The position numbers and the translations under genes are program-made. Positions 42,801 through 53,880 of a stretch of 53,880 bases of DNA are shown here, in pieces. Under the pieces are notes generated by a model. That model saw nothing but the letters and a program-made list of their open reading frames with translations. It made no database searches and was not told where the DNA came from. Source of the DNA: Evernia prunastri (Eukaryota > Ascomycota > Lecanoromycetes > Lecanorales > Parmeliaceae). Position 1 is the first letter of the stretch, and each line of letters opens with the position of its first letter. The stretch spans positions 1 to 53,880 of the forward strand of contig NKYR01000193.1 in the NCBI GenBank assembly GCA_003184365.1. Direction: 5' to 3'.

Positions 42801-45800
42801 GAAAGAAACCTGCAGTTTTAGTCGACCTTCCTACCTATCCATGGAATCACGAGCATTCGTACTGGCACGAAACCCGCCTGTCTCACAACCATCGCTTTCG
42901 TAAAACTAGCAGGAGCGACATCCTCGGTGTTCAGGCCGTCGATTCTAATGACATCGAACCAACATGGAGGAACATTATCGAACTTGATCATCTGCCTTGG
43001 TTGAGAGACCACAAAGTACAATCTGACGTTTTATGTCCGATGACCTTTTTCCTGACCATGGCTATAGAAGCAGCGCATCAGTATGCCACCGCTGCAGGTA
43101 TTCCCTTAACGAAATATGTGCTGAGAGAGGTCTCCGTGGGACAAGCGCTCGTCCTTCCCGAGTCCGCTCAGACCGAAACGGTGTTGAACCTCCGGCCTCT
43201 AGGTGAGAGTACTCGCGCGTCATCCGACCTTTGGCAAGAATTCATCATCTTCTCCTGGAACCACGAACGAGGATGGGTGGAACACTGTCGGGGTCAGATC
43301 GCCGTTCAATCGGACAATCTTTCCAACCCTGTAGAAGGTCAGCGCTCTTACGAGACCGAACAGGCACGGATCGTACAGAGTAACTCTCGAACGGCGGAAG
43401 CTTCGGTAGACGGAGTCGACTGCGAAAAGATCTACAACACCTTTACAGCAATGGGACTTGAATTTGGACCTTCCTTCCACAATCTTATTGAATGTCGGGC
43501 AGGTAAGAGTAGCGTGTATTGCCGTGTGCGTATTCCACACACGAAACACAGGATGCCGCACGAGTTTGAGAGCGACTACATCATCCACCCTGGTCTTCTT
43601 GATTCATGCTTTCAAGCCTCGTTTCCACTGTTCACCGAAGGTTTGAAAGTGCTGAACGGGACACCTGTGGCTTCACGGGTAAGAGAGATTACGGTATCTC
43701 GTGACATACACCAGATTCAAGATGAGCATCTCGAGATTTACGCCAGTGGTGTCACCAAGTCCTTGATCGAACAAACCATTGAGTCAATCTTTGTGATGAG
43801 AACGGACGACGGCAGAAGTGCCCCACTCATCTCTGTCAACGATTTCACTTCCACAATTCTTTCGAATAAGGCTGAGGGACTAGACGCGACGGAGACGACC
43901 TACCCTTGTTGGAAAATGGAGTGGCAACCACATCCTGACTTTCCAGAGATGAGTAACAATAAGGCCAATGGTCATGCAGACGGCCATGTAGATGGCCAGA
44001 CGAATGGTCTCACAAACGGTCACACGAACGGCGCGCTAAGCCCGGCGCAGAATTACGAATCCTCTGCAGATGTCGTGATCGTCTGCAGTAAGACACCGAC
44101 CCGCGTGTCGCTCGCAAGAATCCAAGATAACCTTGAGCCCTCGACCATGAAACGTGCTTCTGTGGTGTCGTTGGCAGCTATCAACAACATGGATCTAAGC
44201 AATTCCATCTGCATCTTCTTGGACGAGTTAGACTCTCCAATCTTGACGACTCTCTCCAGTGGAGACTTCGATGCGGTCCAACGACTCTGCTCCGCGCAGG
44301 GTCTACTATGGGTCCTTCAAGATGCGAATCTGGAGACAGATAACCCAAATTCGAACATGGTACCAGGGATGATCAGGACAGTTCGCAACGAGAATGCTGG
44401 GATACTAACAATCATCCTAGACTTGGATGGGAAAGAACCCCTTTCCGTAGATGCTACCTCCGATCTCATCTGCAAGATCTTCAAAGCATCTTGGAACCCT
44501 GAGACTCCTGCAAGAGAAGTGGAGAGGGAGTACATGGAGAGACATGGCCAGATTTTTGTCCCTCGAGTTATCGAAGACAACGATGCCAGTCGTTGGGCTG
44601 TTCGACAGGATGGACAAATCAATCTGGAAACCCAACCCTTTGGTCAGGTAGATCGACCCTTGAGCCTGACGATAGAATCACCAGGGCTTCTTGACACTCT
44701 CTACTTCGAAGACGACAGGAGTATGGTAGAGCCCCTGTTGGACGACCATGTTCAAATCAAAGTCGAAGCAACTGGCGTCAACTTCCGAGACGCAATGTTT
44801 GCGGTGGGCCAAATCTCCTCGCAACGTTTCGGAGGCGAATGCAGTGGCACCATTGCCGCCATGGGTCGTTCTGTCACCGGTTTCGAGATAGGGGATCGAG
44901 TATGCGCTTTATCAAGTGGCGGATACAGTACCTTCACCCGGTGCTCGTACCGTCTTGTCGCCAAAATCCCAAGTTCGGTATCTTTTGTCTCGGCCGCAGC
45001 GATCCCGGTAATCTTCGCAACTGCTTACTATGGTCTTGTGAACACTGCCCGTCTGTCTGCGGGCGAAACCGTCCTGATTCATGCCGCTGCAGGAGGGGTC
45101 GGTCAAGCCGCTATCAGGCTCTGTCAATGGATCGGGGCAGAGATATTCGCCACGGTCGGCAGTGTGGAGAAGAAAAATCTCCTTGTGGACACTTACGGCA
45201 TACCTGAAGATCATATCTTCAACTCCAGGGACACCTCCTTTCTAACATCTATCAAGCATAGGACTTCTGGAAATGGTGTTGACGTGGTGCTGAATTCTTT
45301 GGCGGGAGAAATGCTGAAAGCTTCTCTGGACTGCCTTGCTCCCTTTGGCCGATTCATCGAGATTGGGAAGAAAGACTTGATCGTCAACACCAGGGTTGAG
45401 ATGACCAAATTCACCAATAACATCACTTATGCTACTGTAGATCTGCTCCTCATGCAGGCCAAGAAATCTCAGGTGGTAGGTAAAGTACTGGAGGAAGTCA
45501 CAAATCTAGTCTTTAACGGGCTTTTGGAAAACATCGCGACAATCACTGCGTTCCCTTCTTCTCAAATCGAGGCAGCGTTCCGTCTCATACAAAGTGGGAA
45601 GTCAACCGGAAAGCTCGTCGTCGAGCCGCGAGAGGGCGATGAAGTCAAGGTAAGTTGCAACGCCCATGATTGATGCCCCAAGCAGCCCCATCCATTTTCT
45701 CCAACTCCGACGAGTACAGCGAAAAGTATTGCGGCTGACAATTGATGCAGGCTGTGCTTCCAAAATTGGGTCACTCCTCGTTGCGCCGAGATGCCAGTTA

Positions 45801-47038
45801 CCTCATCACTGGTGGCACGGGCGGCGTAGGTCAGACGATGACCAAATGGCTAGTCGGGCAAGGGGCGAAGAACCTCATTATTGCCTCCCGGAGCGGGCGC
45901 GACAGTCAGGATGTTCAGGACCTAGTTCAGGAGTTGGAGGGGCTCGGAGCCCGGATCGCCGTACTGAAATGCGACGTCTCCGACCGAAGCAGTGTCGAAA
46001 GACTTGCGGAAGAATGTTCAAGAGATATGCCACCGGTTAAAGGCGTGATCCATGGCTCCGCAGTGTTCAAGGTACGCAAGCTTTCTTCCTCCCCTCATGC
46101 TCAGCCCACGACCATCATTACTAAATCCTCCGTAGAACGTCTTGCTCGAAAAGTCCACCTACGAGGAATACACCAAGGTGATCGGACCCAAAGTCGCCGG
46201 CGCCTGGAACCTCCACCACCTCTTCCCCAACCTGGACTTCTTCCTCATGCTCGGCTCCCTGGCCTCCTTCCTCGGAAACCACGGCCAGTCCGCCTACGGC
46301 GCCACGTCCACCTTCCTCGACGCCTTCGCCGAATACCGCATCGCGCGGGGCCTGCCCGCCGCCACCCTCAGCCTCGGCGCCATCCGCGGGGCCGGCTACT
46401 TCGCCAAGGACGACTACCAAACCCGCGCCTGGCACGTCGATGCCCACATGGGCCTGCCCTGGCTCGACGAGGACGAAGTCTTCGCTTTCGTCTCCGCCGC
46501 CATCCGTACCCAGACCACCGGAGGAACGAAGACGCCCGGGGACAACAAGGGCAGCAGCAACAAGAACAATAACTACCAATGGATCTCGGGACTGCGCCCC
46601 CGCGAGGACGTCAAAGACGAGCCCTTCTGGATGAGCGATTCGAAGTTCTCCGCCCTGCGCCTCGCCTACCGCGCATCTCGCAGCGCGCAGTCCGGCCCGA
46701 CGGGGCAGCGCAAGTCCGCCTCGTCGAGGCAGCGGCTCGAGCAGGCGGCGTCGTTCGAGGAGGCCCGCGCGCTGGTGTACGGGGTGCTGGCGGTCAAGAT
46801 CGCCGACGTGCTCATGAAGGACGTGGAGGAGGTGAGCCCGACGCAGCCGATGGTGAGCTACGGGCTCGACTCGCTCGTCGCGGTCGAGGTGCGGAATTGG
46901 ATCACGAGGGAATTGGATGTCAGGGTGTCCATGTTTGATCTCATTAGTGGGAACTCGCTGGATCTGTTGGCGGTTGTTATCGTGTTGAAGAGTAAGGCTG
47001 TGAGTAAGCAGGTTAAGGAGGAGTATAAGGAGGAGTGA
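39900..47038 (+). CDS. Highly reducing type I polyketide synthase (KS-AT-DH-ER-KR-ACP)
   Basis: Five exons: 39900-40151, 40203-41277, 41328-45649, 45751-46071, 46136-47038; 2290 residues. It builds a reduced polyketide from malonyl-CoA in repeated cycles. KS (28-445) has DTACSSS with Cys201, EAHGTGT and SNVGHLEG. AT (545-860) has GHSSGE with Ser684. DH (from 960) has His1004 in HKVQSDVLCP, where Gly of HxxxGxxxxP is Ser, and Asp1201 in HPGLLDSCFQ. A 150-residue linker replaces the usual methyltransferase and contains an Asn-Gly-His repeat. ER (1545-1870) has IHAAAGGVGQAA. KR (1884-2150) has TGGTGGVG, Ser2031 and Tyr2044 (SAYGATS; the usual Asn is Ser). ACP (2200-2275) has GLDSL with Ser2236. 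There is no thioesterase, so release needs a partner. Product unknown. Confidence 0.96.
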
Positions 47039-49295
47039 GATAGGGAGGGTTGAAGGGGGGGGTAAATGCGTAAGTTGGTTGGTTGGTGGACTGGTTGGAG
47101 TATTATGTCGCGGTACGCTTTCCTGTCATTCTTTGGTTAATTGTAGATAGATCCAATCCTTCTCTATTCATCTTAACTATCCGTCTATATAAATCATCTG
47201 TCCCAATTTGCGCTCCTAGGAGAACCATTCGTCCCAGTGAATCGCGTGCCCTCATCATCCTCTTTAGCAATCACTTGCGACTGCCTCGGTCCTTGCGGAA
47301 CAATATGTTCGTCTGCCGCTCGGAAATGCCAACAGCCGGTGAAATTGTGTTCGATGACAGAATAAGACATACAGGGGCTCAAGGACCGTTGAAACCAATC
47401 CATCTTCTCGAAAAAGGGATACGCACACCAACCGCGGGTTATCACCTCGTGGGCTGGTAGTTCACACCCTACCCCGAGAGTACCCGGGGTAGTGCACCCC
47501 AACGGCAAGATCCGGGGTAGGGTGTCAAATACCAGCCCATGAGATGGTAGATGCGAAGCACCTCTCGTGAATAAAACGAGTCAGACGGTCAAGAGGGCAG
47601 GTAGAGGTAGACTCCTTGGCTGCAGGGGTACTTAGCTGTGTCTATAAAAGCAGGATGTACCGAGGGTTCGGCACCAAAGGAAATAACTCTTCCCGAACTG
47701 CATCTGCCACGCCAGCACATTTTTGGGGGGCTGTCATGCACGTGTGAAGCCCCCAGAAGGCACCCCTAAAGTTTGATTCGTGTGTCCTTGTAGGGGCTTA
47801 GAAGATAATTCTAGGGTCCGAGGGCCCCCCTCCACGTACTCTAGGGCTGAGTTTAGTGTTGCCCAGGCTTGGCATCCTTAGGGAAGAATCGCGCCTACCT
47901 TACTCTAATGGCTAAAGAAAGGTACGAGGGTCGTTTTAGAACGACGGATCCTTTTGCACCCTCCGCCTCGTGTTGATTGGGTTGATGTTCTCCCCAGATA
48001 GTTTACTGTCGGTTGCAGCACTGGATAATCGCAGTGTGGGTGACTTTGTCTTGCTTCGGACCTCAGCGTGGTTTCCCCTTTTCGCTGGGGAGAAAGGATT
48101 GCCGGAGCTGAAGGCGCGATTTCGGGAATTTCAGCCTTCAGGTACAGTTGGTGCGGGCTAGTACGAATATGGTTTGGTATGGAGAGACTAAAGATTTGAT
48201 CTTGGTGTGATCTCGTTTCGCTTCCTCTTGACTTATTGGCTTCTCAAGACTCAGGGGATGTACTCCTAGGTAGGTAAGAAGATTCTAATTCCTGTGGGAT
48301 GGCGCAAACGAAAATATGGCTCATTTGATAGGTAAGTATCATTTCATACTGCACCCTTCATGATAATCACGACACCACCAGGCTCGGGATCTAAGGAAGA
48401 ATGGCTTCGGCCCCTTGTCCACAGGATTCATTCATCTTGGCTGCCTCTGGTTGACGGGCGAAAGGGTGTGCACTGCGCTCGTGTTCAAACACGATCTTGT
48501 CACTTGTCAAAAGTTGTATACGAAATTACGGGTGCCTTAATTATTATAGCGACGATGGGAGTTTGGACAGCATGACCGCCCCCAAGACGACAAGCCACAG
48601 TTTGGATTTCAATTCCAATTTTCTCAATTGTCCAACATCCACTACTACCTCGACTACTGAACACTTAGTCGACTAACTTTGTCTTCCTTTATTTCTCCCA
48701 CCACCTCGTGAGTTTCGGAGTTTTTCTACCAACACCCAACTGATCATCTATTCCTCGCATCATTTATGATTGGATCCTATTCAAATTTAGATTATGATAC
48801 TCCTGAAATTGAAAGGCTGAGTACCTGACCACTGACCCGCCGTCTCTCATTGCCGTCTTTAGCGGACTTCTTAGCATGGATTATCGGATCATGCTTGGTT
48901 TGACGTTGGCTTGGCTTTATTCCATTCACTCGTGCGACACACACTGCCGTTCAATCCCAAATATACACATCCCACCCCCCTCCCCCCCACCTCTTTGTGC
49001 GTATCCAACATTAATCACACTCTATAATATGCTGGAAATGTACATCGTTGTTGTTGTTATTAAAATTACTGCTCAGATTATCTGACACACGAATAATACC
49101 GCAATATGTTGGTTTACAATTTATTGTTGCCGCAGCTGCCGTACTATTCCAACTCGGACATGTCAACGGCTGGAGGGCTGACAGTGCAAAGGAAGGGGGG
49201 GGGGGGCTCTTCTTCCTCTCCGAGCATCTCTGTCCCTTCTCTGTCATCTTCATAAACATACTTTCTCTCCCTGCTTTTTCGTCACTTGGAGCGGT
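47039..49295. other. Intergenic region downstream of PKS
   Basis: 2.2 kb without a supported gene. It contains the inverted-repeat element at 47440-47549. A C-rich/T-rich stretch near 48970-49000 and a G run at 49196-49206 lie in the presumed leader of the esterase gene. Small open frames at 47083-47508, 47970-48161 and 48360-48575 have no recognisable content. Confidence 0.45.
47440..47549. repeat. 110-base inverted-repeat (hairpin) element
   Basis: The left arm 47440-47476 and right arm 47513-47549 are inverted copies over about 37 bases with a few mismatches; shared core CATGGGCTGGTA / CACCCTACCCCG on the arm strand. The loop (47477-47512) is GC-rich and includes a second ACCCGGGGTAG-type inverted motif. 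Probably a short MITE; no firm target-site duplication identified. Confidence 0.65.
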
Positions 49296-50545
49296 ATGTA
49301 TATTACCAAGGAGTTCTACGGCGCCCATGACATGTATGACTACTACCTCCCCAAGGACATATATGCTTCCTTTCGCAACCCTGCCCTTGCCCTGCCTCGC
49401 CGGGTCTTGAGCTTCTTGACCATTCTGGTCCCGTTCAGCATCTTCTGGCTCCTGCTCTCCTATGACCGCTTGCCCTCTTACCTCTCCAAGGGACCCACGG
49501 GCATCGCTGCCACAACCCACTGGCACGGGTGGCCCAACGTGGAGAATGTATTCGTCTTGTATGCTACCAATTGAACCGCCCGGGCAGAGGTGATTGATGG
49601 CACACTGACTCTTTTCATCGCCAGCGGAGACTCCTACACCAGTTCCGACTTCGACCCCAAGAAAGAACAACCCTCCCTCAGCAACCCGTTCGGCAACCCT
49701 GCCCTCCCAAAATCTTCGTCGATCCACCAGAAATGGATCCACTACCTCACAATGACGTACAACAGCAGCGCCATCCGGACCTACAACATGGCCAGCTACG
49801 GCGCCACGATGGACGCCTTCGTGCGCTTCTACTACGAAAACTACATGCCGTACTACGGCATCGCCAACCATACCGGTGCGGCCGGGTGGAACGGGACAAA
49901 CAGTCTCTTCGCCACATTTTTCGGCATCAATGACGTACGAAGATGCACCGACCAGCCTCTCACGAAGGATCGCTGCGGCGAGATTTACGCCGGTCTATTC
50001 ACTATATATGGCTTTCTGCTCGAACAGGTAAACCGCCCCCTCCCTCACCCACGAATCCCACCTCCATCCCAACACCCGACTAACCCTTGTGCGCCAAAAA
50101 ACAGCTCTACGCCACCGGCGCCCGCAACTTCCTCCTCCTCACCATCCCCCCGCTCGACCGCATGCCCTTCTCCCGCAAATGGGGCCACCCGGTCCCCCCC
50201 CGCGCCGTCGCCGACTGGAACACCGCCCTCGCCTCCCTCGCCGCCGCCTTCACCCAGCGCCACGCCGACGCGACGCTCTTCCGCTTCGACGCCCACGCCC
50301 TCTTCGCCGCAGTCATGGACGACCCCACGGCGTACCCGCAGACGGAGCGCTATCTCCGCACGGCGGATAACTGCGAGGAGTACCACGAGTCGAGCGACAA
50401 GGACGATTGGAAGGAGGTGTGCGGGGTCAGCGTGGAGAGGTATCTTTGGCGGGACGCGCTCCATCCGACGACGGGGGTGCATGAGGCGATGGCGGCGCAG
50501 ATTGCAGGGATGTTGGAGGGGGATGTGGAGAAAGGGGGTGGCTGA
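49296..50545 (+). CDS. Membrane-anchored SGNH/GDSL esterase
   Basis: Three exons: 49296-49558, 49625-50027, 50105-50545; 368 residues. It is a serine esterase of the GDSL (SGNH) superfamily, resembling fungal carbohydrate acetylesterases. A hydrophobic span at residues 37-55 (VLSFLTILVPFSIFWLLLS) after Arg-Arg suggests a type II signal anchor, placing the enzyme in the secretory pathway or at the cell surface. Block I is FVFGDSYTSSD with nucleophile Ser91, restored exactly across the first intron. Block III is FFGINDV. The Asp/His pair is RDALHPTTGVH. Asn sequons (NSS, NHT, NGT) fit a lumenal domain. Exon 3 is much more GC-rich than exon 2. Substrate cannot be told. Confidence 0.92.
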
Positions 50546-51989
50546 AGGCTCGTATCGAGACGGTGTTTGAATATTGATGGGCTTGCCTCTCTGGAAGATG
50601 GCGATCTACTCCCATTGAGCCCTGGATCCGGTCCCTGCATTTCCCGCCAGACGGCCACATCGCCACCTTCGACTCACTATACCCCAAATACGACCCTACG
50701 AACCTGCACCCTAACCACCGAACGCCCCGTCCGAACATCCCCTGCCAAAACTACCCACCAAACCACCCGCTCCTTGCTCCCCCCCCCCACCCCCCGGGAG
50801 TACCCCACCCGACGGAGACATCATTAACATTCACGACCAATCCACGAGCTACCCTCGCAACGTGGCCTCTCACATTCGCATTCTCGCGAGATGAAAGGCT
50901 CTGGGCCTAGCATGTGCATGTTTCTGGCTGGTTGTGCTTCTTTCTTGGGGGGGATCGGGGCGGGGAGCGGACGGAGGCAGGCTTTGGTTGGAGCCGAGGG
51001 ATGCGGTGTGTGGAGTGCGATATTCTCCACGGCTTGTGTGCGATTGGGGGCCGGGGCGGGGCGGGGCGGGTTAGTTAGATGCGAGCTGTGTGCTTTTGCT
51101 GCGATGTGTAAGGGATACGGTCTGCTGGTGGTGCGGGGTCTATGGGCTTTGGGTTAGGGTTGGAGGTTTGGAGGGAAGGGAGGATGGGTGGAGGATCGAA
51201 TGAATGAGTGGATGGATGGATGGATGGACGGAGGGATGAAGGGATGGATAGATGGATGGATGGATGGAGAGACAGACAGAAAGATATAACGATGAATAGA
51301 CAGATAGACGGATAGATATACGGATAGAGCTACAGACAGACGAACAAAAAGGACAGATACACACAGAGAAGTCAAGGCGTGAAAGTACGCAAAAGAGATG
51401 CTATCTCCCTGGCTTTAATAGGTTATATAAATGAGGTATTCGCATACGATATGGTGTGATAGTACATCCTCCACTGGTTTTCGTGCAAGATGCTACTCTG
51501 TTGTGGGGTTGGTATATAATCACACACGTCTTTGGCAGTGGAAGCAAGATAGCGAGGTTGTGGGCTTTGGAGTGGGCGGGGAAGGGAGGGAGGGGGAGGG
51601 AAGGTCGCTTTTCTGAGGCTCTATGTATTGGGGTTGGCTTGTGATGCCATTGAACAGGTTCATAAGAAAAATCTTTCGCAAACGATTGGCGGGTTAATAT
51701 CTTGGGAGGGTACCTGTTTCTACACAGCTGACGAATATGCAGTCTGTACACTTCTTCATCGGTTTTATTTACATCTTAAAGTACGGACCATGATACGCTC
51801 AGCGCTTGAGCGTGGGCGGAGTACAGCGAGGCTTAAGTACAGGTGTATGTAGAACAATGTCTTTCGAGAGGGATGAGGGAGGCATGCTCGTTCTGAGTTC
51901 GACCAGGAGCTTCCAACTGATGTCCAGGAGTGATCAGAAGTTTGTAGAGGTGGTTGGGATGTGTCCACTGCCCAGAGGTGATTAGCACA
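50546..51989. other. Convergent intergenic region with simple repeats
   Basis: Spacer between the esterase and the Sld7-like gene. Includes C-rich runs near 50776-50800, a G-rich stretch (51040-51070) and a tetranucleotide array at 51178-51345. Open frames here follow the biased sequence and are not supported. Confidence 0.5.
51178..51345. repeat. Degenerate (GGAT)n / (GATA)n array
   Basis: GGAT units, often GGATGGATGGATGG, grade into GATA/GACA units (CAGATAGACGGATAGATATA). A long imperfect microsatellite in the spacer. Confidence 0.9.
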
Positions 51990-53529
51990 TCATGCGTTGC
52001 CGCTACTGGCGGCATTCAATGTTTTCTTCACCACTGGCGTAATCCAGCCATTAGCAACCTTGGAAGACCGAGCTTGGCTGCTTGGTTTGTCGAAAGGGCT
52101 GGAAGATGGATGTCCATTGTTGGCCTCAAATGGTGGTGACTCCCCGCGGTCATTCATATGATCCACGACCAAGGGATCCGTACAGAACATGGTTAGTAGC
52201 TGGTCAACAGCGTCCCGCATCGCTTCTTGGGGTATGACCTGCGCATTTAGATATTTGCGGAACGTAAACATTGCAGCTTTGAAAGTCTGGTGATATACGA
52301 GCTTGTACTCGTCTTCGGTGTCATTCGCTGCTGTGCTTGTCTCGGTGTGCAATGTCGCTTGACCAGGGAGCTGTGACCTGCTTGCCGGCCTTTTCTTTTG
52401 CTGTAATCCATGGAGACGCATGGCAGCCATGATGACTTTTGTTAAAGCAGCTTTGTTCTGTTGTGCATGGCTGCCGTCCGCATCTAATAGCGTAGGGCTA
52501 TCGCGAGGCGAAATCACGCTCTCTACCCGATGCAGTGATGAACGCTTCCCGTTGGCTAGTGGTCCTGAGCGCGATGTTGGCCTAGGATACTCGGGGCCTA
52601 CGATTGATGGCATGCTGGATGCTCGCGAGAGACTTTTCCTTCTCAATTCACTCTGCTGTAGCAGAGAAGCCTCTTGCTTCTCCGGCAGTCCATGCTGCGA
52701 ATGTGGGCGGTCAAGGCAGGCCATGGCCTGAGAAATGCTCTCACCGCCACGCCCTTTGACTTTCCTCCTCTTTCTCGTCGCATCCTCAAATAAGGTGGAG
52801 ATGCTTTGACGCTTCTGAGGCGCCGGTTGCGTGACTCGAACCGCATCGTTCGTATGTGGAAGAAAGCAAGCTTGCCCAGCGCTCTGGGAATCTGTCAGGC
52901 TCGCTGAGAAAGCTTCCATCGAAAGTCTGGCGCGGTCGATGATACTCGAGCATAGCGGTAGAGCGTAAACTTTGACCGTCTTGCCGCCCGAGTCCAAAGC
53001 GTCCATGACACCATCATCAGGAGGCGCCGGGGAGGAAGACGTTGGAGGAGTTGGCAGGGCTGTGATAGTCTTCGTAACCGCAGCGTAGAGTAGGATCTCT
53101 GAGATCACGTCCGGGAGCCCATTTTGCTCTTCGTTTTCAGTCTCGACCCTGAGGAGTACGCCATTTTCGGACTGCCTGCCCAACTGCGACCACCACGGCT
53201 CTCTTGACGCGTCATCGTACAGCTTAGAATCCTCGCAATCGAGTAAAGCCCCCGTCAGCCACCTCGTAGTAGTTTCATTTGTAGTGTAGACTTCGCATGA
53301 GGGTCCAGCGGCCAGGTACAAAGGGATCTGAGCGACCTCGACAAGGGACAGGAAATGCAGCTTTGCAGTCTGAGAAAGAGGGATTGCCGTCGAGGAACTG
53401 GGAGCACAGAGGCTAACGTCTGCATGATAGTCAGTGAATGTCAAGCTGCAGCATTAAGGGGTATGCATTACCTTGGATGTAGGTAGCCGGATCATCAGTG
53501 CTGATATTGCCGCTCCATACTTGGGACAT
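51990..53529 (-). CDS. Probable Sld7-type replication initiation factor
   Basis: Two exons: 53472-53529 and 51990-53419; 495 residues. The C-terminal part (about 370-450) matches what I know of the Sld7 C-terminal domain: NKAALTKVIMAAMRLHGLQQ, YKLVYHQTFKAAMFTFRKY, AVDQLLTMFCTDPL. Before it lies SISTLFEDATRKRRKVKGRG then ESISQAMACLDRP, a basic stretch seen in filamentous-fungal members, flanked by disordered Ser/Pro regions. In yeast Sld7 partners Sld3 to load replication factors at origins. The N-terminal 230 residues (LHFLSLVEVAQIPLYLAAGP, WLTGALLD) are less familiar. The start MSQVWSGNISTDD is joined by a 52-base intron that restores frame. The family call is from motif memory and should be tested; the coding call is firm. 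Confidence 0.62.
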
Positions 53530-53880
53530 TGTTGCTGCATTTTCTCAAGGTCGATGCGCTATCTGAGCCGCACTTGCTTGACTGTCATGTAATACATACA
53601 GGTATACGGGTCTGTCATATGGTTAAGGGTTGCACCGGTCATCGTGCAGAGATGTACAATCGGTCGTGGTGAATATTAGCAGGGTTGACGGAGACTGGAG
53701 ACGCGTGGGGAAAGTGGTGAATCCGAGAATTACGAGAATATCCGAACTTGTTCCGAGATTTCATAAAGCACTACAGTTGTGTCAAGCGTCGGAAGGTCTT
53801 GGGAGCGCACACTCCGGCCGCACCGCACACTTCGGATAAATAATAATGCGGAACTATAGTAGCGTTGCCGAGGTACCTCG
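53530..53880. other. Upstream flank, no gene seen
   Basis: Promoter side of the Sld7-like gene. The last 12 bases (CGAGGTACCTCG) are a perfect palindrome cut off by the window end; significance unknown. Confidence 0.4.

Noticed and set aside
46121..46579. 152-codon minus-strand frame, Gly/Val/Glu-rich
   Set aside because: Antisense shadow of the GC-rich KR-coding exon of the PKS.
51140..51375. Ser/Ile/His-rich minus-strand frames
   Set aside because: Translation of the GGAT/GATA microsatellite.
1..53880. CRISPR arrays, bacterial operons, rRNA genes
   Set aside because: None seen; intron-rich eukaryotic genes throughout.

Overview
The window is nuclear DNA of a filamentous ascomycete (Pezizomycotina). 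Coding regions are split by short GT-AG introns, mostly about 50-120 bases. The genes include fungal-type families (tyrosinase, highly reducing polyketide synthase, PNP_UDP/NB-ARC/TPR NLR, DUF3669, DUF6594, FSH1 hydrolase) next to single-copy eukaryotic housekeeping genes (MED6, SEC22, proteasome alpha-6, CLPTM1, a probable SLD7). No order or species can be named from the sequence. All gene models were spliced by hand and each keeps a continuous frame across its junctions.

Layout. 1-599: end of a piggyBac-like DNA transposon (transposase on the minus strand, cut by the window edge). 600-4189: gene-poor relic DNA with an AT-rich block. 4190-12170: DUF3669 protein, an SDR-fold protein lacking its catalytic residues, MED6, and a seven-exon tyrosinase. 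12171-17523: sparse DNA with three orphan genes (small membrane protein, a 184-residue protein, a secreted protein) and a short hairpin element. 17765-21782: a three-repeat Myb/SANT-like protein with an ASXH domain, facing SEC22 across a shared promoter. 21783-24695: decayed gene fragments. 24696-30116: an intact NLR and a DUF6594 membrane protein. 30696-35031: proteasome alpha-6, a LOG-family nucleosidase and CLPTM1. 35240-35474: a MITE with TA target sites. 36164-47038: an FSH1/LovG-type serine hydrolase facing a five-exon highly reducing PKS, separated by 2.8 kb holding SINE-like repeats and a degenerate promoter repeat array. 47039-53880: repeat-bearing spacer, a membrane-anchored GDSL esterase and a probable Sld7 replication factor.

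How the genes may work together. The housekeeping genes are independent. The best candidate for a coupled pathway is the PKS, which ends at its carrier protein with no release domain, plus the divergent FSH1-type hydrolase, a family that includes the trans-acting thioesterase LovG. The NLR probably acts in self/non-self recognition or programmed cell death. Two of its TPR units are near-copies at DNA level, as expected for a fast-evolving recognition domain. The relic stretches between gene groups (piggyBac, MITE, hairpins, SINE-like repeats, pseudogene fragments) mark the accessory parts of an otherwise conserved region.
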